44,292 nucleotides of DNA from Sphingomonadales bacterium (lineage in GTDB: Bacteria; Pseudomonadota; Alphaproteobacteria; Sphingomonadales; Sphingomonadaceae): assembly GCA_027485485.1 (NCBI GenBank), contig JAIXQY010000157.1, forward strand, positions 1 to 44,292. Reading direction: 5' to 3'. The translations under genes and the position numbers were made by a program. Under the pieces are notes generated by a model. That model was not told the DNA's origin. It was given only the letters and a program-made list of their open reading frames with translations, and ran no database searches. Positions within the stretch are counted from its first letter, which is position 1. Every line of letters starts with the position of its first letter. Positions 1 to 10,069 of the stretch are shown here, piece after piece.

Positions 1-60
1 CCTGCAGCAAAATCGTGACAGGCGGTTGCCAAGTGCAGCCGCCTGTTTCACGTTGTGGCC

Positions 61-1695
61 ATGAACGCCCGCGCCGCTGCCGCCCTTTGCACCCTGCTGC
101 TCTGCACATCGGCCGCGCCAGTGGCGCCAGCGGCCAATCTGGCCCTGTCGGCGGCGCTGGCGGCCAATCTGTGCGGGCAATCCGGTGAAGGCACTGGTGC
201 AACAACGACGAGAGCCAGGATCGTGCTGGTGCCCGGCCTCACCCCGGCTCACATGCCAGTGTCGGCCGTGCCGGCGGCGCAGGCCTTTTTCGATCAGGGC
301 CTCGGCCAGCTGTGGGGCTTTGATTATGACGAGGCGCTGGAAAGCTTCCGCGAAGCCCGGCGGCTCGATGCGGCCTGTGCCATGTGCGATTGGGGTGAGG
401 CGCTGGCGCTGGGGCCCTATATCAACAGCGGGCCGATCGATTCCGCCACCATCGCCCAGGCCCGCGCCCTCACCGCCCGCGCGCTGGCCAGCCCAGGACT
501 ATCCGAACGCGACCGTGCGCTGGTGGAGGCCGTCCACGCCCGCCATGTGCCGGGCGGCACCAAGGATGGCGTGCACGGCGATCAATATGCCGATGCGATG
601 ATCGCACTGGCCCAGCGTTGGCCGGACGATGATCTGGTGACCATCTTGGCCGCCGAAGCCATCATGACCAGCCAGCCCTGGGATTATTGGGACGCTGGCG
701 GCAAACAGCCCAAGGCCCGCGCCGGCACGGCGCTGCAGCTGGTGGACCGGGTGCTGGCTCGCACGCCCGCTCATCCGCAGGCGATCCATCTGCTCATCCA
801 CCTCACCGAAGCCAGCGCCAACCCTGCCCGCGCCGCCGGCCCCGCCGCCCGGCTGGGCGCGATTGCGCCGGGGGCACCGCATATGGTGCACATGCCCAGC
901 CACACCTGGTATCGCATCGGCCGCTTTGCCGATGCCATCAGCGCCAACACGGCAGCCATCGCCGCCGATGAAGCCTATGCCCGCGCCGTGGGCGCCGAAC
1001 CGCGTTTTTATGGCTATTTCAACCACCACACGCATTTCCTCGCCTCTTCGGCGGTGCAGATTGGTGACAAGGCAACGGCGCTGGCCGCCGCCGCTGGCCT
1101 GGAAGCGGCGATCACGCCCGAAGCCGTTGCGCGATCACCCTGGCTGGAAATGCGCCTGGTCACTGCGCTGCACACCCGCACGCATTTCCTGTCGCCCGCC
1201 CAAACCCTGGCCCTGCCCCGGCCCGACAAGCGGCTGCGGCGGCTGGCCATCGCCTGGCACGGGGTGCGGGCCGAAGCACTGGCGCTGAGCGGCAATCCGG
1301 CCGGTGCGGAGGGCGAACTGCTGGCCCTGCAACAAGCGCGTGACAGCCTGGAACGACCGAGCACCCGGCGCGGCCGGCGCGGCGGTGGTGACCTGGAATT
1401 TGCCGCCATCGCCGAAGCGGTGGCGCGCGGCCGCATTGCCACGACGCGTGGCGATGTGGCCGGCGCGCTCAAGGCCTATGCCGCCGCCGAAGCGATCGAG
1501 GCCAATCTGCCCTATCAGGAACCGCCGCTGTGGCCGGTGCCGATCTCGATCCTGACTGGCCAGCTGCGCATGGCCCAGGGCGACACGGCGGGCGCCGCGG
1601 ATGATTTCCGTCGCGCGCTGGTGCAGCGCCCCGGCAACAGCAGCGCGCTGGCAGGGCTGGCGCAAGCCGGCGGCCGGGCGCTTCCGGCATCGTGA
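61..1695 (+). CDS. Secreted TPR-repeat protein
   Basis: Long ORF, N-terminal signal-like hydrophobic stretch, TPR-like helices (FFDQGLGQLWGFDYDEALESFREARRLDAACAMCDWGEALALG). ORF-track start at 55 is GTG; ATG at 61 is likelier. Confidence 0.85.
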   Translation: MNARAAAALCTLLLCTSAAPVAPAANLALSAALAANLCGQSGEGTGATTTRARIVLVPGLTPAHMPVSAVPAAQAFFDQGLGQLWGFDYDEALESFREARRLDAACAMCDWGEALALGPYINSGPIDSATIAQARALTARALASPGLSERDRALVEAVHARHVPGGTKDGVHGDQYADAMIALAQRWPDDDLVTILAAEAIMTSQPWDYWDAGGKQPKARAGTALQLVDRVLARTPAHPQAIHLLIHLTEASANPARAAGPAARLGAIAPGAPHMVHMPSHTWYRIGRFADAISANTAAIAADEAYARAVGAEPRFYGYFNHHTHFLASSAVQIGDKATALAAAAGLEAAITPEAVARSPWLEMRLVTALHTRTHFLSPAQTLALPRPDKRLRRLAIAWHGVRAEALALSGNPAGAEGELLALQQARDSLERPSTRRGRRGGGDLEFAAIAEAVARGRIATTRGDVAGALKAYAAAEAIEANLPYQEPPLWPVPISILTGQLRMAQGDTAGAADDFRRALVQRPGNSSALAGLAQAGGRALPAS

Positions 1696-1830
1696 CGGAA
1701 CCCGCCGCTGCGCCGTTCGTTCATTGGGCTGAAACCGGTGATGCTGCAATGCAACGCCGATCCGGCAACCGCCCGCAGCGGGTTGGACGGCGGTTGTGAT
1801 GGATCGCCACGTTGAGGTAGTGATGAGCCG

Positions 1831-2523
1831 ATGACAAAACGTCGCACACTTGCCCTTCCCTTCGTCGCCGCGCTGTTGCTGGCAGCGGCCCCGGCCGATG
1901 ATCTGCGGCTGGAACCGCTGCGCGAAGCCATCATCAGCGATGCGCGCGCTGCCGATCCGGCCGCCATCGCCTTTGAACGCACCACAACCGCCGTGCGGCG
2001 CGGGCCGGGCATCAAGGAAAAAACCGTCACGGTGGAACGCTGGGACGGCGCGCGCTGGACGCTGGTCACCGTCAACGGCAAGGCGCCATCAGCCAACCAG
2101 TTCAAGAGCTTCCGCAAGGCAACCGCCGCCAATCCGGTGCCCGGATATTATCGGCTGGCCACCCTGCTGGCCGCGGCATCGGATGTGCAGGTGGATGGCG
2201 ATGGCCGCCGTGTGCTGAAGATCCCGGTGCTGCCGGCCGGTTCGGTGCGCACCGACAATGGCGACATTTCCAACCACCTGTCGGGCGAAGCGGTGATTGC
2301 CACCAATGATGGCAAGCCGTGGATCGCCCGCCTGAAGGTGAAGGCGCGGGAGAATTTCAAGCTGAACCTGCTGATCAAGGTCACCGGATTCGAACAGGTG
2401 TTCGATTACCGGCTCGGCCCCGATGGCAAGCCCCGCCTGGCCAGCCAGACGGCTGACAGCCGGGGCAGCATGTTCGGCTTTGCCGGCGGCCAGACCGACG
2501 AGGTCATCTACGCCTATCGCTGA
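1831..2523 (+). CDS. Hypothetical secreted/periplasmic protein (230 aa)
   Basis: ATG start, signal peptide-like N-terminus (MTKRRTLALPFVAALLLAAAPA), complete ORF ending 5 bp before a convergent gene. Confidence 0.75.
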   Translation: MTKRRTLALPFVAALLLAAAPADDLRLEPLREAIISDARAADPAAIAFERTTTAVRRGPGIKEKTVTVERWDGARWTLVTVNGKAPSANQFKSFRKATAANPVPGYYRLATLLAAASDVQVDGDGRRVLKIPVLPAGSVRTDNGDISNHLSGEAVIATNDGKPWIARLKVKARENFKLNLLIKVTGFEQVFDYRLGPDGKPRLASQTADSRGSMFGFAGGQTDEVIYAYR

Positions 2524-2528
2524 TGCCG

Positions 2529-4055
2529 TTATTTCTGCGGCACTGGCGCGCGATACTGGGCACCCAGCGCGGCTTCGATATCCGCCACCTTCACGGCGCG
2601 GCCGGCTTGCGCTGCAAACAGCGCATCGGCCGGGGTGACGAAATCGAAGATGGTGAAGCTGCTGGCGATGCCGGCGCGGGTGCCACGGTTCGAACCGAAA
2701 TTGAACAGCACGGCAAAGCGATCCTGCCCCTTGGCCGCCGCCGCGCGGGCGGCTGCCACCATCAACGCCTCATTCACTGTATCCAGCGCCGCCGAACGGG
2801 CCGAAACGATGCTGGTCGCCGCGCCTTCGCGGGTGGGCTTGGGCTGCATCGTCTTGGATGTCGGCGCGATCAGCTTGCCGAATTGCTGCGGCTCGTCCGC
2901 ATCCTCCCAGCGCGGCAGCGCCACCACCAGATTGTTCAAAATGCCCTTGCCGGTCAGCGCGTCGCGCGCGACCTTGGTGGCATCGGCGCGGATCTTGGCC
3001 GGATCGATGCCGGGCGCGGTGCCGGGGCCGCCCTTGGCCTGCACATTGGCGATGATCTGCGCCGTCAGGCTGGCAGGGGACAGCCAGCGCGGCCGGCCGG
3101 CCAGAAAGCCCTTGGCCTCCTCGATCTTGCCCTGGTTCAGCGCCAGTTGCGCCTTTGCCAGCTGCACCATCTCATCGGCGCGGGCCACCTGCTGCGCGGC
3201 GGTCTGGGCGTTCTGATCGGTGCCACCGGCCTTGGCGGCCAGCTCGTCAATATCCTGCGTCACCCGCGCCAGCGTTTCCTCGGTGCCCTTGCTGTCACCG
3301 GCCAGCGCCTGCAGGGCGGCCTGGTGCGCCAGCACGACCACGCCCGGCTTGGGGAAGGTTGCCACCAGCGTCTTGATGGCTGCGGCCGCGCCCACCCAGT
3401 CACCCGCACCGGCCATGGTCAGCACCGGCCGCAGATTGGGCGAAGCAATCCACAACCGGTCCAGCAGGATCTTCTCGTCGGCGGAGATTTCGGGCGACAA
3501 GGCCATGATCCGCACCGCCTCTTCCGCCAGATAGATCCCGGTTGGCCGTGCCTGCGCGGCCTGGAACGCCAGCTTCTCGGCTTCGGCCTGGTTGTTCTGC
3601 GACAGGCGGATGAAGGCATCCAGCATCACGGTCGACGCGCCGATGTTGCGATCGAAATGCGCGCGCACCAGCGGGGTGAGCTCCACGCTGCGCGCGGCCT
3701 TGGCATCGGCCAGGGCATCATCAAAGCGGCCCATTTCAAACTGGCGCACGCCGCGCATCAACAAGACTTCGGCGCGGCGCACCGGGTTGCCGGTGGTGCG
3801 GCTGTCGGTCAGGGCTTCGGTGCAGGCGGTTATGCCCTTTTCGCCGGCCTCGCGGGCACCGGGATTGTCAGCCTCCGCACTGCCGAACAGGCCCAGCGTG
3901 CCGAGCACCAGCAAACCGCGCCCGACCTGCTCGCCCGGCGTCTGCCGCCGGCCATAGCCATCGCAGCGAATCAAGGCCGATGGCGCGGCCAAAGCCGGCG
4001 CGGCGGTGGCGGCAAGCAACAGGCCGGCGATCACCAGCTGCACGTTACGACGCAT
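2529..4055 (-). CDS. Hypothetical secreted protein with TPR-like repeats
   Basis: Signal peptide (MRRNVQLVIAGLLLAATAAPALAA); helical repeat pattern (VLLMRGVRQFEMGRFDDALADAKAA). Confidence 0.8.
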   Translation of the reverse strand: MRRNVQLVIAGLLLAATAAPALAAPSALIRCDGYGRRQTPGEQVGRGLLVLGTLGLFGSAEADNPGAREAGEKGITACTEALTDSRTTGNPVRRAEVLLMRGVRQFEMGRFDDALADAKAARSVELTPLVRAHFDRNIGASTVMLDAFIRLSQNNQAEAEKLAFQAAQARPTGIYLAEEAVRIMALSPEISADEKILLDRLWIASPNLRPVLTMAGAGDWVGAAAAIKTLVATFPKPGVVVLAHQAALQALAGDSKGTEETLARVTQDIDELAAKAGGTDQNAQTAAQQVARADEMVQLAKAQLALNQGKIEEAKGFLAGRPRWLSPASLTAQIIANVQAKGGPGTAPGIDPAKIRADATKVARDALTGKGILNNLVVALPRWEDADEPQQFGKLIAPTSKTMQPKPTREGAATSIVSARSAALDTVNEALMVAAARAAAAKGQDRFAVLFNFGSNRGTRAGIASSFTIFDFVTPADALFAAQAGRAVKVADIEAALGAQYRAPVPQK

Positions 4056-4196
4056 AGAAAATCCCCCCGAAATTGTCGCTGACCCGCGAATCCCTGTGTT
4101 GTCGCCTTATGGCACCGCCCCTCCCCCTCGCACAATGACAGGATTGCAACACCGGCCCGGCTTGCCTAACCATCATGGAAACGAAGGGATTCACAC

Positions 4197-5039
4197 ATGC
4201 GCTTCCAGGGCACCTCCGGTTATGTTGCCACCGATGATCTGAAAGTGGCGGTCAACGCCGCTGTCACGCTGCGCCGGCCGTTGCTGGTGAAGGGCGAACC
4301 CGGCACCGGCAAGACGGTGCTGGCGCATCAGATCGCCCAGGCCTTTTCGGCCCCTCTGATCGAATGGAATGTGAAATCCACCACCAAGGCCCAGCAGGGC
4401 CTGTATGAATATGATGCCGTTTCGCGTCTGCGCGACAGCCAGCTCGGCGATCCCCGCGTTTCAGACATCGCCAATTATATCCGCCGCGGCAAGATGTGGG
4501 AGGCATTCACCAGCCCGCAATTGCCGGTGCTGCTGATCGATGAGATCGACAAGGCCGATATCGAATTTCCCAACGATCTGCTCACCGAACTGGATCGCAT
4601 GGAATTCGACGTTTACGAAACCGGCGAGCGCATCAAGGCCGAACGCCGCCCGATCGTGATCATCACCAGCAACAACGAAAAGGAACTGCCCGATGCGTTC
4701 CTGCGCCGCTGTTTCTTCCACTATATCAAGTTCCCGGATCGCGACACGATGGAAGCCATCGTGCGGGTGCATTATCCGGATATCCAGCGCGCGCTGGTGG
4801 GCGAAGCGCTCAACATCTTCTTCGACATGCGCGAAGTGCCGGGCATGAAGAAGAAGCCCAGCACATCGGAACTGCTCGACTGGCTGAAGCTGTTGATGCA
4901 CGAAGACCTGCCGGTGGACGTGCTCAGGAACCGCGACACCAAGAGCCTGATCCCGCCGCTGCACGGCGCCCTGCTGAAGAACGAAGCCGACGTGATGCTG
5001 TTCGAGCGGCTGGCGTTCATGAGCCGGCGCGGGCAATAG
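4197..5039 (+). CDS. MoxR-family AAA ATPase
   Basis: Walker A GEPGTGKT, Walker B VLLIDEIDKAD, sensor ITSNNEKELPDAFLRRCFF. Confidence 0.95.
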   Translation: MRFQGTSGYVATDDLKVAVNAAVTLRRPLLVKGEPGTGKTVLAHQIAQAFSAPLIEWNVKSTTKAQQGLYEYDAVSRLRDSQLGDPRVSDIANYIRRGKMWEAFTSPQLPVLLIDEIDKADIEFPNDLLTELDRMEFDVYETGERIKAERRPIVIITSNNEKELPDAFLRRCFFHYIKFPDRDTMEAIVRVHYPDIQRALVGEALNIFFDMREVPGMKKKPSTSELLDWLKLLMHEDLPVDVLRNRDTKSLIPPLHGALLKNEADVMLFERLAFMSRRGQ

Positions 5040-5045
5040 GCAGTA

Positions 5046-6920
5046 TCAGCGGGGTTTGAACGTAAGCAGCGTTCGCCCCGTGCCGAGCGGCGCGGCAGCG
5101 GTATAAAGCACCACGGCCAGCCGACCGGCGGCCAGATCGGCCCGGGCCAGCGCATCGAGCACGACATCGGCGCTGGCCTGTTTCTGGCCGCGCAGCCGCA
5201 CCGATTCCAGCACCGGCCCCGGTCCGCCTTCATGGCTGCGGTGCAGGGCCAGAACCATTGGTGCCGCGCCACCGGCAGTGATATCTGCATGCAAGCGGGC
5301 GGTTGTCGGATCATAGGTGAAGCGGATCGCCACCTTGGCGCGGCCGCCACCGGCCAGGCTGGCGGCCGCGCGCTGCGGTGCCGGGATCTTGCCGGCCACC
5401 AGCGGCGGTGTGCTGAACGGTGGCTGGCGCGGCTTGGCCATCTGTTCCCAGCCATAAGCCAAACCGAGCAATTTTTGTTCGGCAAAGGCCTTGCCCAGCA
5501 GCTCCAGGCCCACCGGCAGGCCGCGCGGTGTGAAGCCGGCTGGAATGGCCAGCGCTGGCAGGCCGGTCGCAACGCTCAATGGGCAATTGCTGGGGATATT
5601 CTGCGCGCCGATCACCGGCGGCCGGCCCAGGGCGGTGGGATAGATTACCGCATCAAGACGTTCCCGTTCAAACAGCGCGTCGGCAGCCGCGCGCACGACC
5701 TTGAGCCGGGCCAGCACCACCTGATAGTCCGGCGATTGCCGATCCGATATGCCGGCAGGATCGCGAAAGCGGAAATCCTGTTGATCATGATGCAGGCCGC
5801 GATTGACGATATCGGCCATGGACGTGACAGGCGCGCCGGGATGCGCCGCCAGATATTGCGCAAAATCTTCGCGAAATTCATGTTTCCCGGTGCCGTAATC
5901 CGTCAGCAGGATATCAAGCCCCGGAATCGCCACCTCGACCAGTTCGACCCCGGCCTCGCGCATTGCAGCCAAGGCCTTGTCATATACGGCCTTGCCTTCC
6001 GGATCGGCTGGTTGCACGGCAAACAGGCTGCGCAGCACGCCGATGCGCGCGCCTTTCAGTGCGCCCGGCTTTAGCGCGTCTGCATAGGATTTCGGCTTAT
6101 GCGCATCAGCGCCGGCGGTTATGGCGTCGCGCGGATCGCTGCCCACGGTGGCATCCAGCATGATCGCCAGATCGCTTACAGTGCGTGCCAATGGCCCCGC
6201 CACGTCTGGCGTGTCCGACAAGGGCACAACGCCGCTGCGGCTGGCCAGGCCGCGCGTGGTGCGGAAGCCAAAGAGATTTTGATAGGCGGCCGGAATGCGG
6301 ATCGACCCGCAGGTATCGGTGCCCATGCCAGCGGCGGCAAAACTGGCGGCAAGCGCAGCGCCGGTGCCGCCGCTCGATCCGCCAGGAGTGCGGCGCAGAT
6401 CATAGGGATTGCGCGACTGACCGGTCAGCGAGGAGATGGTGGTGGTGCCTTGCGCCAACTCATGCATGGTCGTCTTGCCCAGAATGATGGCCCCGGCGCT
6501 GCGCAGCCGCGCCACCTGAAAGGCATCGGTGGCCGGCTGCAGCGTCGCCAGGGCAAGCGCACCGGCACTGGTTGGCATATCATCGGTATCGAAATTGTCT
6601 TTCACCAGCACCGGAATGCCGTGCAGCGGGCCGCGCGGGCCCTTGGCAGCGCGTTCCTTGTCCAGCGCATCGGCCTGCGCCAGCGCGGCGGGATTGAGCG
6701 TGACGATGCTGTTCAGCGCTGGCCCGGCCTGATCATAGGCGGCGATGCGGGCCAGATAGGCCTCAACCAGTTGGCGTGACGTGACCTTGCCGCCGGCCAG
6801 CGCCGCCTGCAATTCCGGGATGGAGGCTTCCGTTACCTCGATCGCCCGTGCGGGAGACGCCAACGTCGCTGGTGCCATTGCGGCGATCACCATTGCCACA
6901 CTGCGGCTGCGCGTCATCAT
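5046..6920 (-). CDS. Secreted amidase-signature family protein with C-terminal extension
   Basis: AS-family motifs VLVKDNFDTDDMPTSAGALAL and RTPGGSSGGTGAALAA...GTDTCGSIRIPA; signal peptide after MMTRSRSVAMVIAAM. Confidence 0.92.
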   Translation of the reverse strand: MMTRSRSVAMVIAAMAPATLASPARAIEVTEASIPELQAALAGGKVTSRQLVEAYLARIAAYDQAGPALNSIVTLNPAALAQADALDKERAAKGPRGPLHGIPVLVKDNFDTDDMPTSAGALALATLQPATDAFQVARLRSAGAIILGKTTMHELAQGTTTISSLTGQSRNPYDLRRTPGGSSGGTGAALAASFAAAGMGTDTCGSIRIPAAYQNLFGFRTTRGLASRSGVVPLSDTPDVAGPLARTVSDLAIMLDATVGSDPRDAITAGADAHKPKSYADALKPGALKGARIGVLRSLFAVQPADPEGKAVYDKALAAMREAGVELVEVAIPGLDILLTDYGTGKHEFREDFAQYLAAHPGAPVTSMADIVNRGLHHDQQDFRFRDPAGISDRQSPDYQVVLARLKVVRAAADALFERERLDAVIYPTALGRPPVIGAQNIPSNCPLSVATGLPALAIPAGFTPRGLPVGLELLGKAFAEQKLLGLAYGWEQMAKPRQPPFSTPPLVAGKIPAPQRAAASLAGGGRAKVAIRFTYDPTTARLHADITAGGAAPMVLALHRSHEGGPGPVLESVRLRGQKQASADVVLDALARADLAAGRLAVVLYTAAAPLGTGRTLLTFKPR

Positions 6921-6984
6921 TCGTCCATCCCTTGCCCGGCACCCGCACAGCAAAGGCCAGCACGGCTGCCCCGTCAATGGCCGA

Positions 6985-7701
6985 TCAACGCAACATCAAC
7001 CCGCCATCGATGGCCAGGCTCTGCCCGGTGATATAGCTAGCCGCCGGGCTGGCGAGGAACAGGATGGCGCTGGCAATCTCGTCGGGTTCGCCCCAGCGCT
7101 GCATCGGGATGGCGCGCATCAGTTTCTTCTCGCGTTCCGGGTTGGTGCGGGCGCCTTCGGTCATGCGGGTCGCGATGAAGCCGGGGGCGACCAGGTTCAC
7201 CCGCACGCCATCGGGTGCCCATTTGTCCCCCAGCGCCCGCGTCAGGCCCAGCAGGCCAGCCTTGGACGCGGTATAGGCCGGGGTTTCCTTCAGCGCCAGG
7301 AAACTGGCCAGGCTGCCGACATTGACAATGCTGCCGCGCGTCGCCTTCAGCAACGGGTGCAACCGCACCGACAGATCCATCACCGCGTTCAGGTTGGTGT
7401 CGATCACATGCTCGAACTCTTCCTGCACATATTCATTCGCCGATCCGCGCCCGGCGTTGTTCACCAGCACATCAAGATGATCGATGTGCGCCGCCACTTC
7501 GGCGCGGGCTTCGGGCCAGGTGAGATCGGCCTGCAGATAGGTCACGCCCACAGGCGGATCGTCATAACATTCCACCCTGGTGCGGGTGCCGGTGATCGTC
7601 ACCGCCGCGCCCTGGGCCAGAAACTGCTCGGCCACCGCCTTGCCGATGCCTTGCGTGCCGCCCGTCACCAACACGGACAGGCCCTGCGCCCAGTTCGTCA
7701 T
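6985..7701 (-). CDS. SDR family oxidoreductase
   Basis: TGGTQGIG Rossmann motif, NNAG, YTASK catalytic motif. Confidence 0.93.
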   Translation of the reverse strand: MTNWAQGLSVLVTGGTQGIGKAVAEQFLAQGAAVTITGTRTRVECYDDPPVGVTYLQADLTWPEARAEVAAHIDHLDVLVNNAGRGSANEYVQEEFEHVIDTNLNAVMDLSVRLHPLLKATRGSIVNVGSLASFLALKETPAYTASKAGLLGLTRALGDKWAPDGVRVNLVAPGFIATRMTEGARTNPEREKKLMRAIPMQRWGEPDEIASAILFLASPAASYITGQSLAIDGGLMLR

Positions 7702-8429
7702 GCGCTCAAACCCCCATCGATCACCAGCGACGTGCCGGTGACATAACGCGCCGCATCCGACGCCAGAAACAGGATCGGCCCGGCGATATCATCGGGCTCT
7801 CCAATGCGGCCCAGCGGCACCTGCCGCTCGGTGGCCGCCAGCCGGTCCGGATGCTCCCAGGTGATCGCCGTCATCTTCGATCGCACCAGACCCGGCGCCA
7901 CCAGATTGACCCTGATCCCCTCCCCGCCCAGCGCCTGCCCCAGCGTGCGGGTGAGCGTGAGCAGGCCGCCCTTGCTGGCGGAATAGGCCGGCTGGCCAAT
8001 GGTGCCCTTGAAGCTGGCGACGCTGCCGACAAAGATGATCGAGCCCTTTGCGGCGGCCAGTGCACTGCGAAATTTCATCGCCAGCGCCATTGGCCCAGTC
8101 AGGTTGGTGGCCAGCACATCGGCAAAGGTTTCGGGGATGAACTCGGCGCGCTTGTAGGCGACCTTGGCGCCAGAGACGACCAGCGCATCCAGCCGGTCCA
8201 CGCCCGGATCAAAGGCCGCCACCGCCGCCAGATCGCCCTGATCAAGCCGGTGATACGCCATGCCCGCCAGATCACCATCGGTGCCGGCATAATCCGCGGC
8301 ATTGGCCCGCGTACCGGTGACGATCACGCGCGCGCCGGCGGCCAGGAACCCGCGCGCGGCAGCGTTGCCGATGCCGGTCGATCCCCCTGTCACTAGCACG
8401 GTCTTGCCGGCAAAGGCGCCCACGCCCAC
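7698..8429 (-). CDS. SDR family oxidoreductase
   Basis: TGGSTGIG, YSASK motif, C-terminal VIDGG; 4-bp overlap with the next SDR. Start is GTG. Confidence 0.92.
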   Translation of the reverse strand: MGVGAFAGKTVLVTGGSTGIGNAAARGFLAAGARVIVTGTRANAADYAGTDGDLAGMAYHRLDQGDLAAVAAFDPGVDRLDALVVSGAKVAYKRAEFIPETFADVLATNLTGPMALAMKFRSALAAAKGSIIFVGSVASFKGTIGQPAYSASKGGLLTLTRTLGQALGGEGIRVNLVAPGLVRSKMTAITWEHPDRLAATERQVPLGRIGEPDDIAGPILFLASDAARYVTGTSLVIDGGLSA

Positions 8430-8462
8430 TCTCCCCCAAATCGTTACAGAGAGGTTTCAACC

Positions 8463-9416
8463 ATGGTGCTTCTATCCGGCAAGGTCGCGATTGTGACAGG
8501 CGGCGGGCGGGGATTGGGCCGCTGCCACGCGCTGGCACTCGCCGCCCACGGTGCAGCGGTGGTAGTGAACGATCTGGGCGGCTCCGTCACCGGTGCTTCC
8601 CCTGACGAAAAGCAGGGGAGCACCGCGGCCGACGTGGTGGCCGAAATCATCGCGATGGGCGGCCAGGCGGTGGCCAACAGCGCCAGCGTCGCCGATTGGT
8701 CCGGGGCCAGAAGCATCATCGATGATGCAGTCGCGGCCTTTGGCGGGCTGGATATCGTCGTCAACAACGCTGGCATCAACCGGCCGGCCAGCCTGATTGA
8801 TCTCACCGAAGCCGATTATGATCTGGAAACCGGCGTCCACCTGAAAGGCACCACCGCCGTGTGCCACCACGCCGCCGCGCTGTGGGCGCGCGAAGGCCGA
8901 AAAGAAGGCCGCGCGATCATCAACACCACATCGCCAGTGGGGGTGCACCCGATGGTGAATGGCGGCCCCTATTGCGCCGCCAAGGCCGGCATCGCCGCGC
9001 TCACCGTGGTGGCAGCGCAGGAGCTGGCAGCCTTGGGCGTGCGCGCCAACGCCATCGCGCCGGCCGCGCGCACCCGCATGGTGATGGCCAGCCCCAGCGT
9101 TGATCAGCTGATGCCAAGATCGGACGGTTTCGATCGCCACCTGCCAGATCATGTCTCGCCGCTGGTGGTCTATCTTGCTTCGTCGCTCAACCGCTTCACC
9201 GGCCGCATCTTTGGCGTCGAAGGCCCGGATGTGGCGCTCTATCAACCGTGGAGCGCCGATTGGCTGGTCACCGGCGATGGCCAGTGGGAGGTGCCTGCAC
9301 TTGCCGACGCGCTCGCCGCCCTGCCCGAACAGGCCCCGATCCGCGCTTTCTATCCCGGCGGGCGCATCGACACGGTGATCCCGCCCAATCGCACGCTGAA
9401 AGCGCTGCGGGGATGA
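8463..9416 (+). CDS. SDR family oxidoreductase with ~70-aa C-terminal extension
   Basis: TGGGRGLG, NNAG, Ser 13 residues before YCAAK. Confidence 0.92.
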   Translation: MVLLSGKVAIVTGGGRGLGRCHALALAAHGAAVVVNDLGGSVTGASPDEKQGSTAADVVAEIIAMGGQAVANSASVADWSGARSIIDDAVAAFGGLDIVVNNAGINRPASLIDLTEADYDLETGVHLKGTTAVCHHAAALWAREGRKEGRAIINTTSPVGVHPMVNGGPYCAAKAGIAALTVVAAQELAALGVRANAIAPAARTRMVMASPSVDQLMPRSDGFDRHLPDHVSPLVVYLASSLNRFTGRIFGVEGPDVALYQPWSADWLVTGDGQWEVPALADALAALPEQAPIRAFYPGGRIDTVIPPNRTLKALRG

Positions 9417-10069
9417 CGCCGATCGTCTCGGTGTTTGCCGCGTCCCCGGATGGTGGGCGCGGCCTGGCGCGCGATATGGCGGTGCGCTGGGCGCTGATCG
9501 AGGCCGGGGTGGCCCATGATCTGCGGCCATTGTCGTTCGCCGAACTGAAGACGCCGGAGCACAAGGCCCGCCAACCGTTCGGGCAGATCCCCACCTATGA
9601 AACCGATGGCCAGACCCTGTTCGAATCGGGTGCCATCGTGCTGCACATTGCCGAAGCGCACGACGGCCTGCTGCCCGCCGATCCCGCCGCCCGTGCCCGC
9701 GCCATTGCCTGGATGTTTGCTGCCGTCAGCACCCTGGAGCCGGTGATCGTGGAGCGTGAGGTGGCGGTGCTGGTGGAAGGCGACCGGCCATGGACGCCCG
9801 AGCGCCTGCCACTCATCGCCGCCCGCCTCAAGGCGCGGCTGGCCGATCTTGCCGATGCGTTGGGCGACAAGCCCTGGCTGGAAGATGATTTCAGTGCGGC
9901 CGACATCCTGATGATATGTGCACTGCGCAGACCGGCGGCGATGCTGTTGATGCCCGAATTTCCGGCACTGGCCGCCTATGTTGCGCGCGGCGAGGCCCGC
10001 CCGGCCTTCCTCCGTGCCTTCGCCGATCAGAAGGCGCGCTGGCAGGCCGATCAGGCCCGCCGGGCTTGA
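9413..10069 (+). CDS. Glutathione S-transferase family protein
   Basis: MTPIVSVFAASPDGGRGLARDMAVRWALIEAGVAHDLRP...FGQIPTYETDGQTLFESGAIVLHIAE thioredoxin-like N-domain. ATGA overlap with the upstream SDR; ORF track start (9248) is over-extended. Confidence 0.9.
   Translation: MTPIVSVFAASPDGGRGLARDMAVRWALIEAGVAHDLRPLSFAELKTPEHKARQPFGQIPTYETDGQTLFESGAIVLHIAEAHDGLLPADPAARARAIAWMFAAVSTLEPVIVEREVAVLVEGDRPWTPERLPLIAARLKARLADLADALGDKPWLEDDFSAADILMICALRRPAAMLLMPEFPALAAYVARGEARPAFLRAFADQKARWQADQARRA

Noticed and set aside
2523-4082. 519-aa plus-strand ORF
   Set aside because: Antisense of the signal-peptide-bearing TPR-like gene at 2529-4055; no start or motif support.
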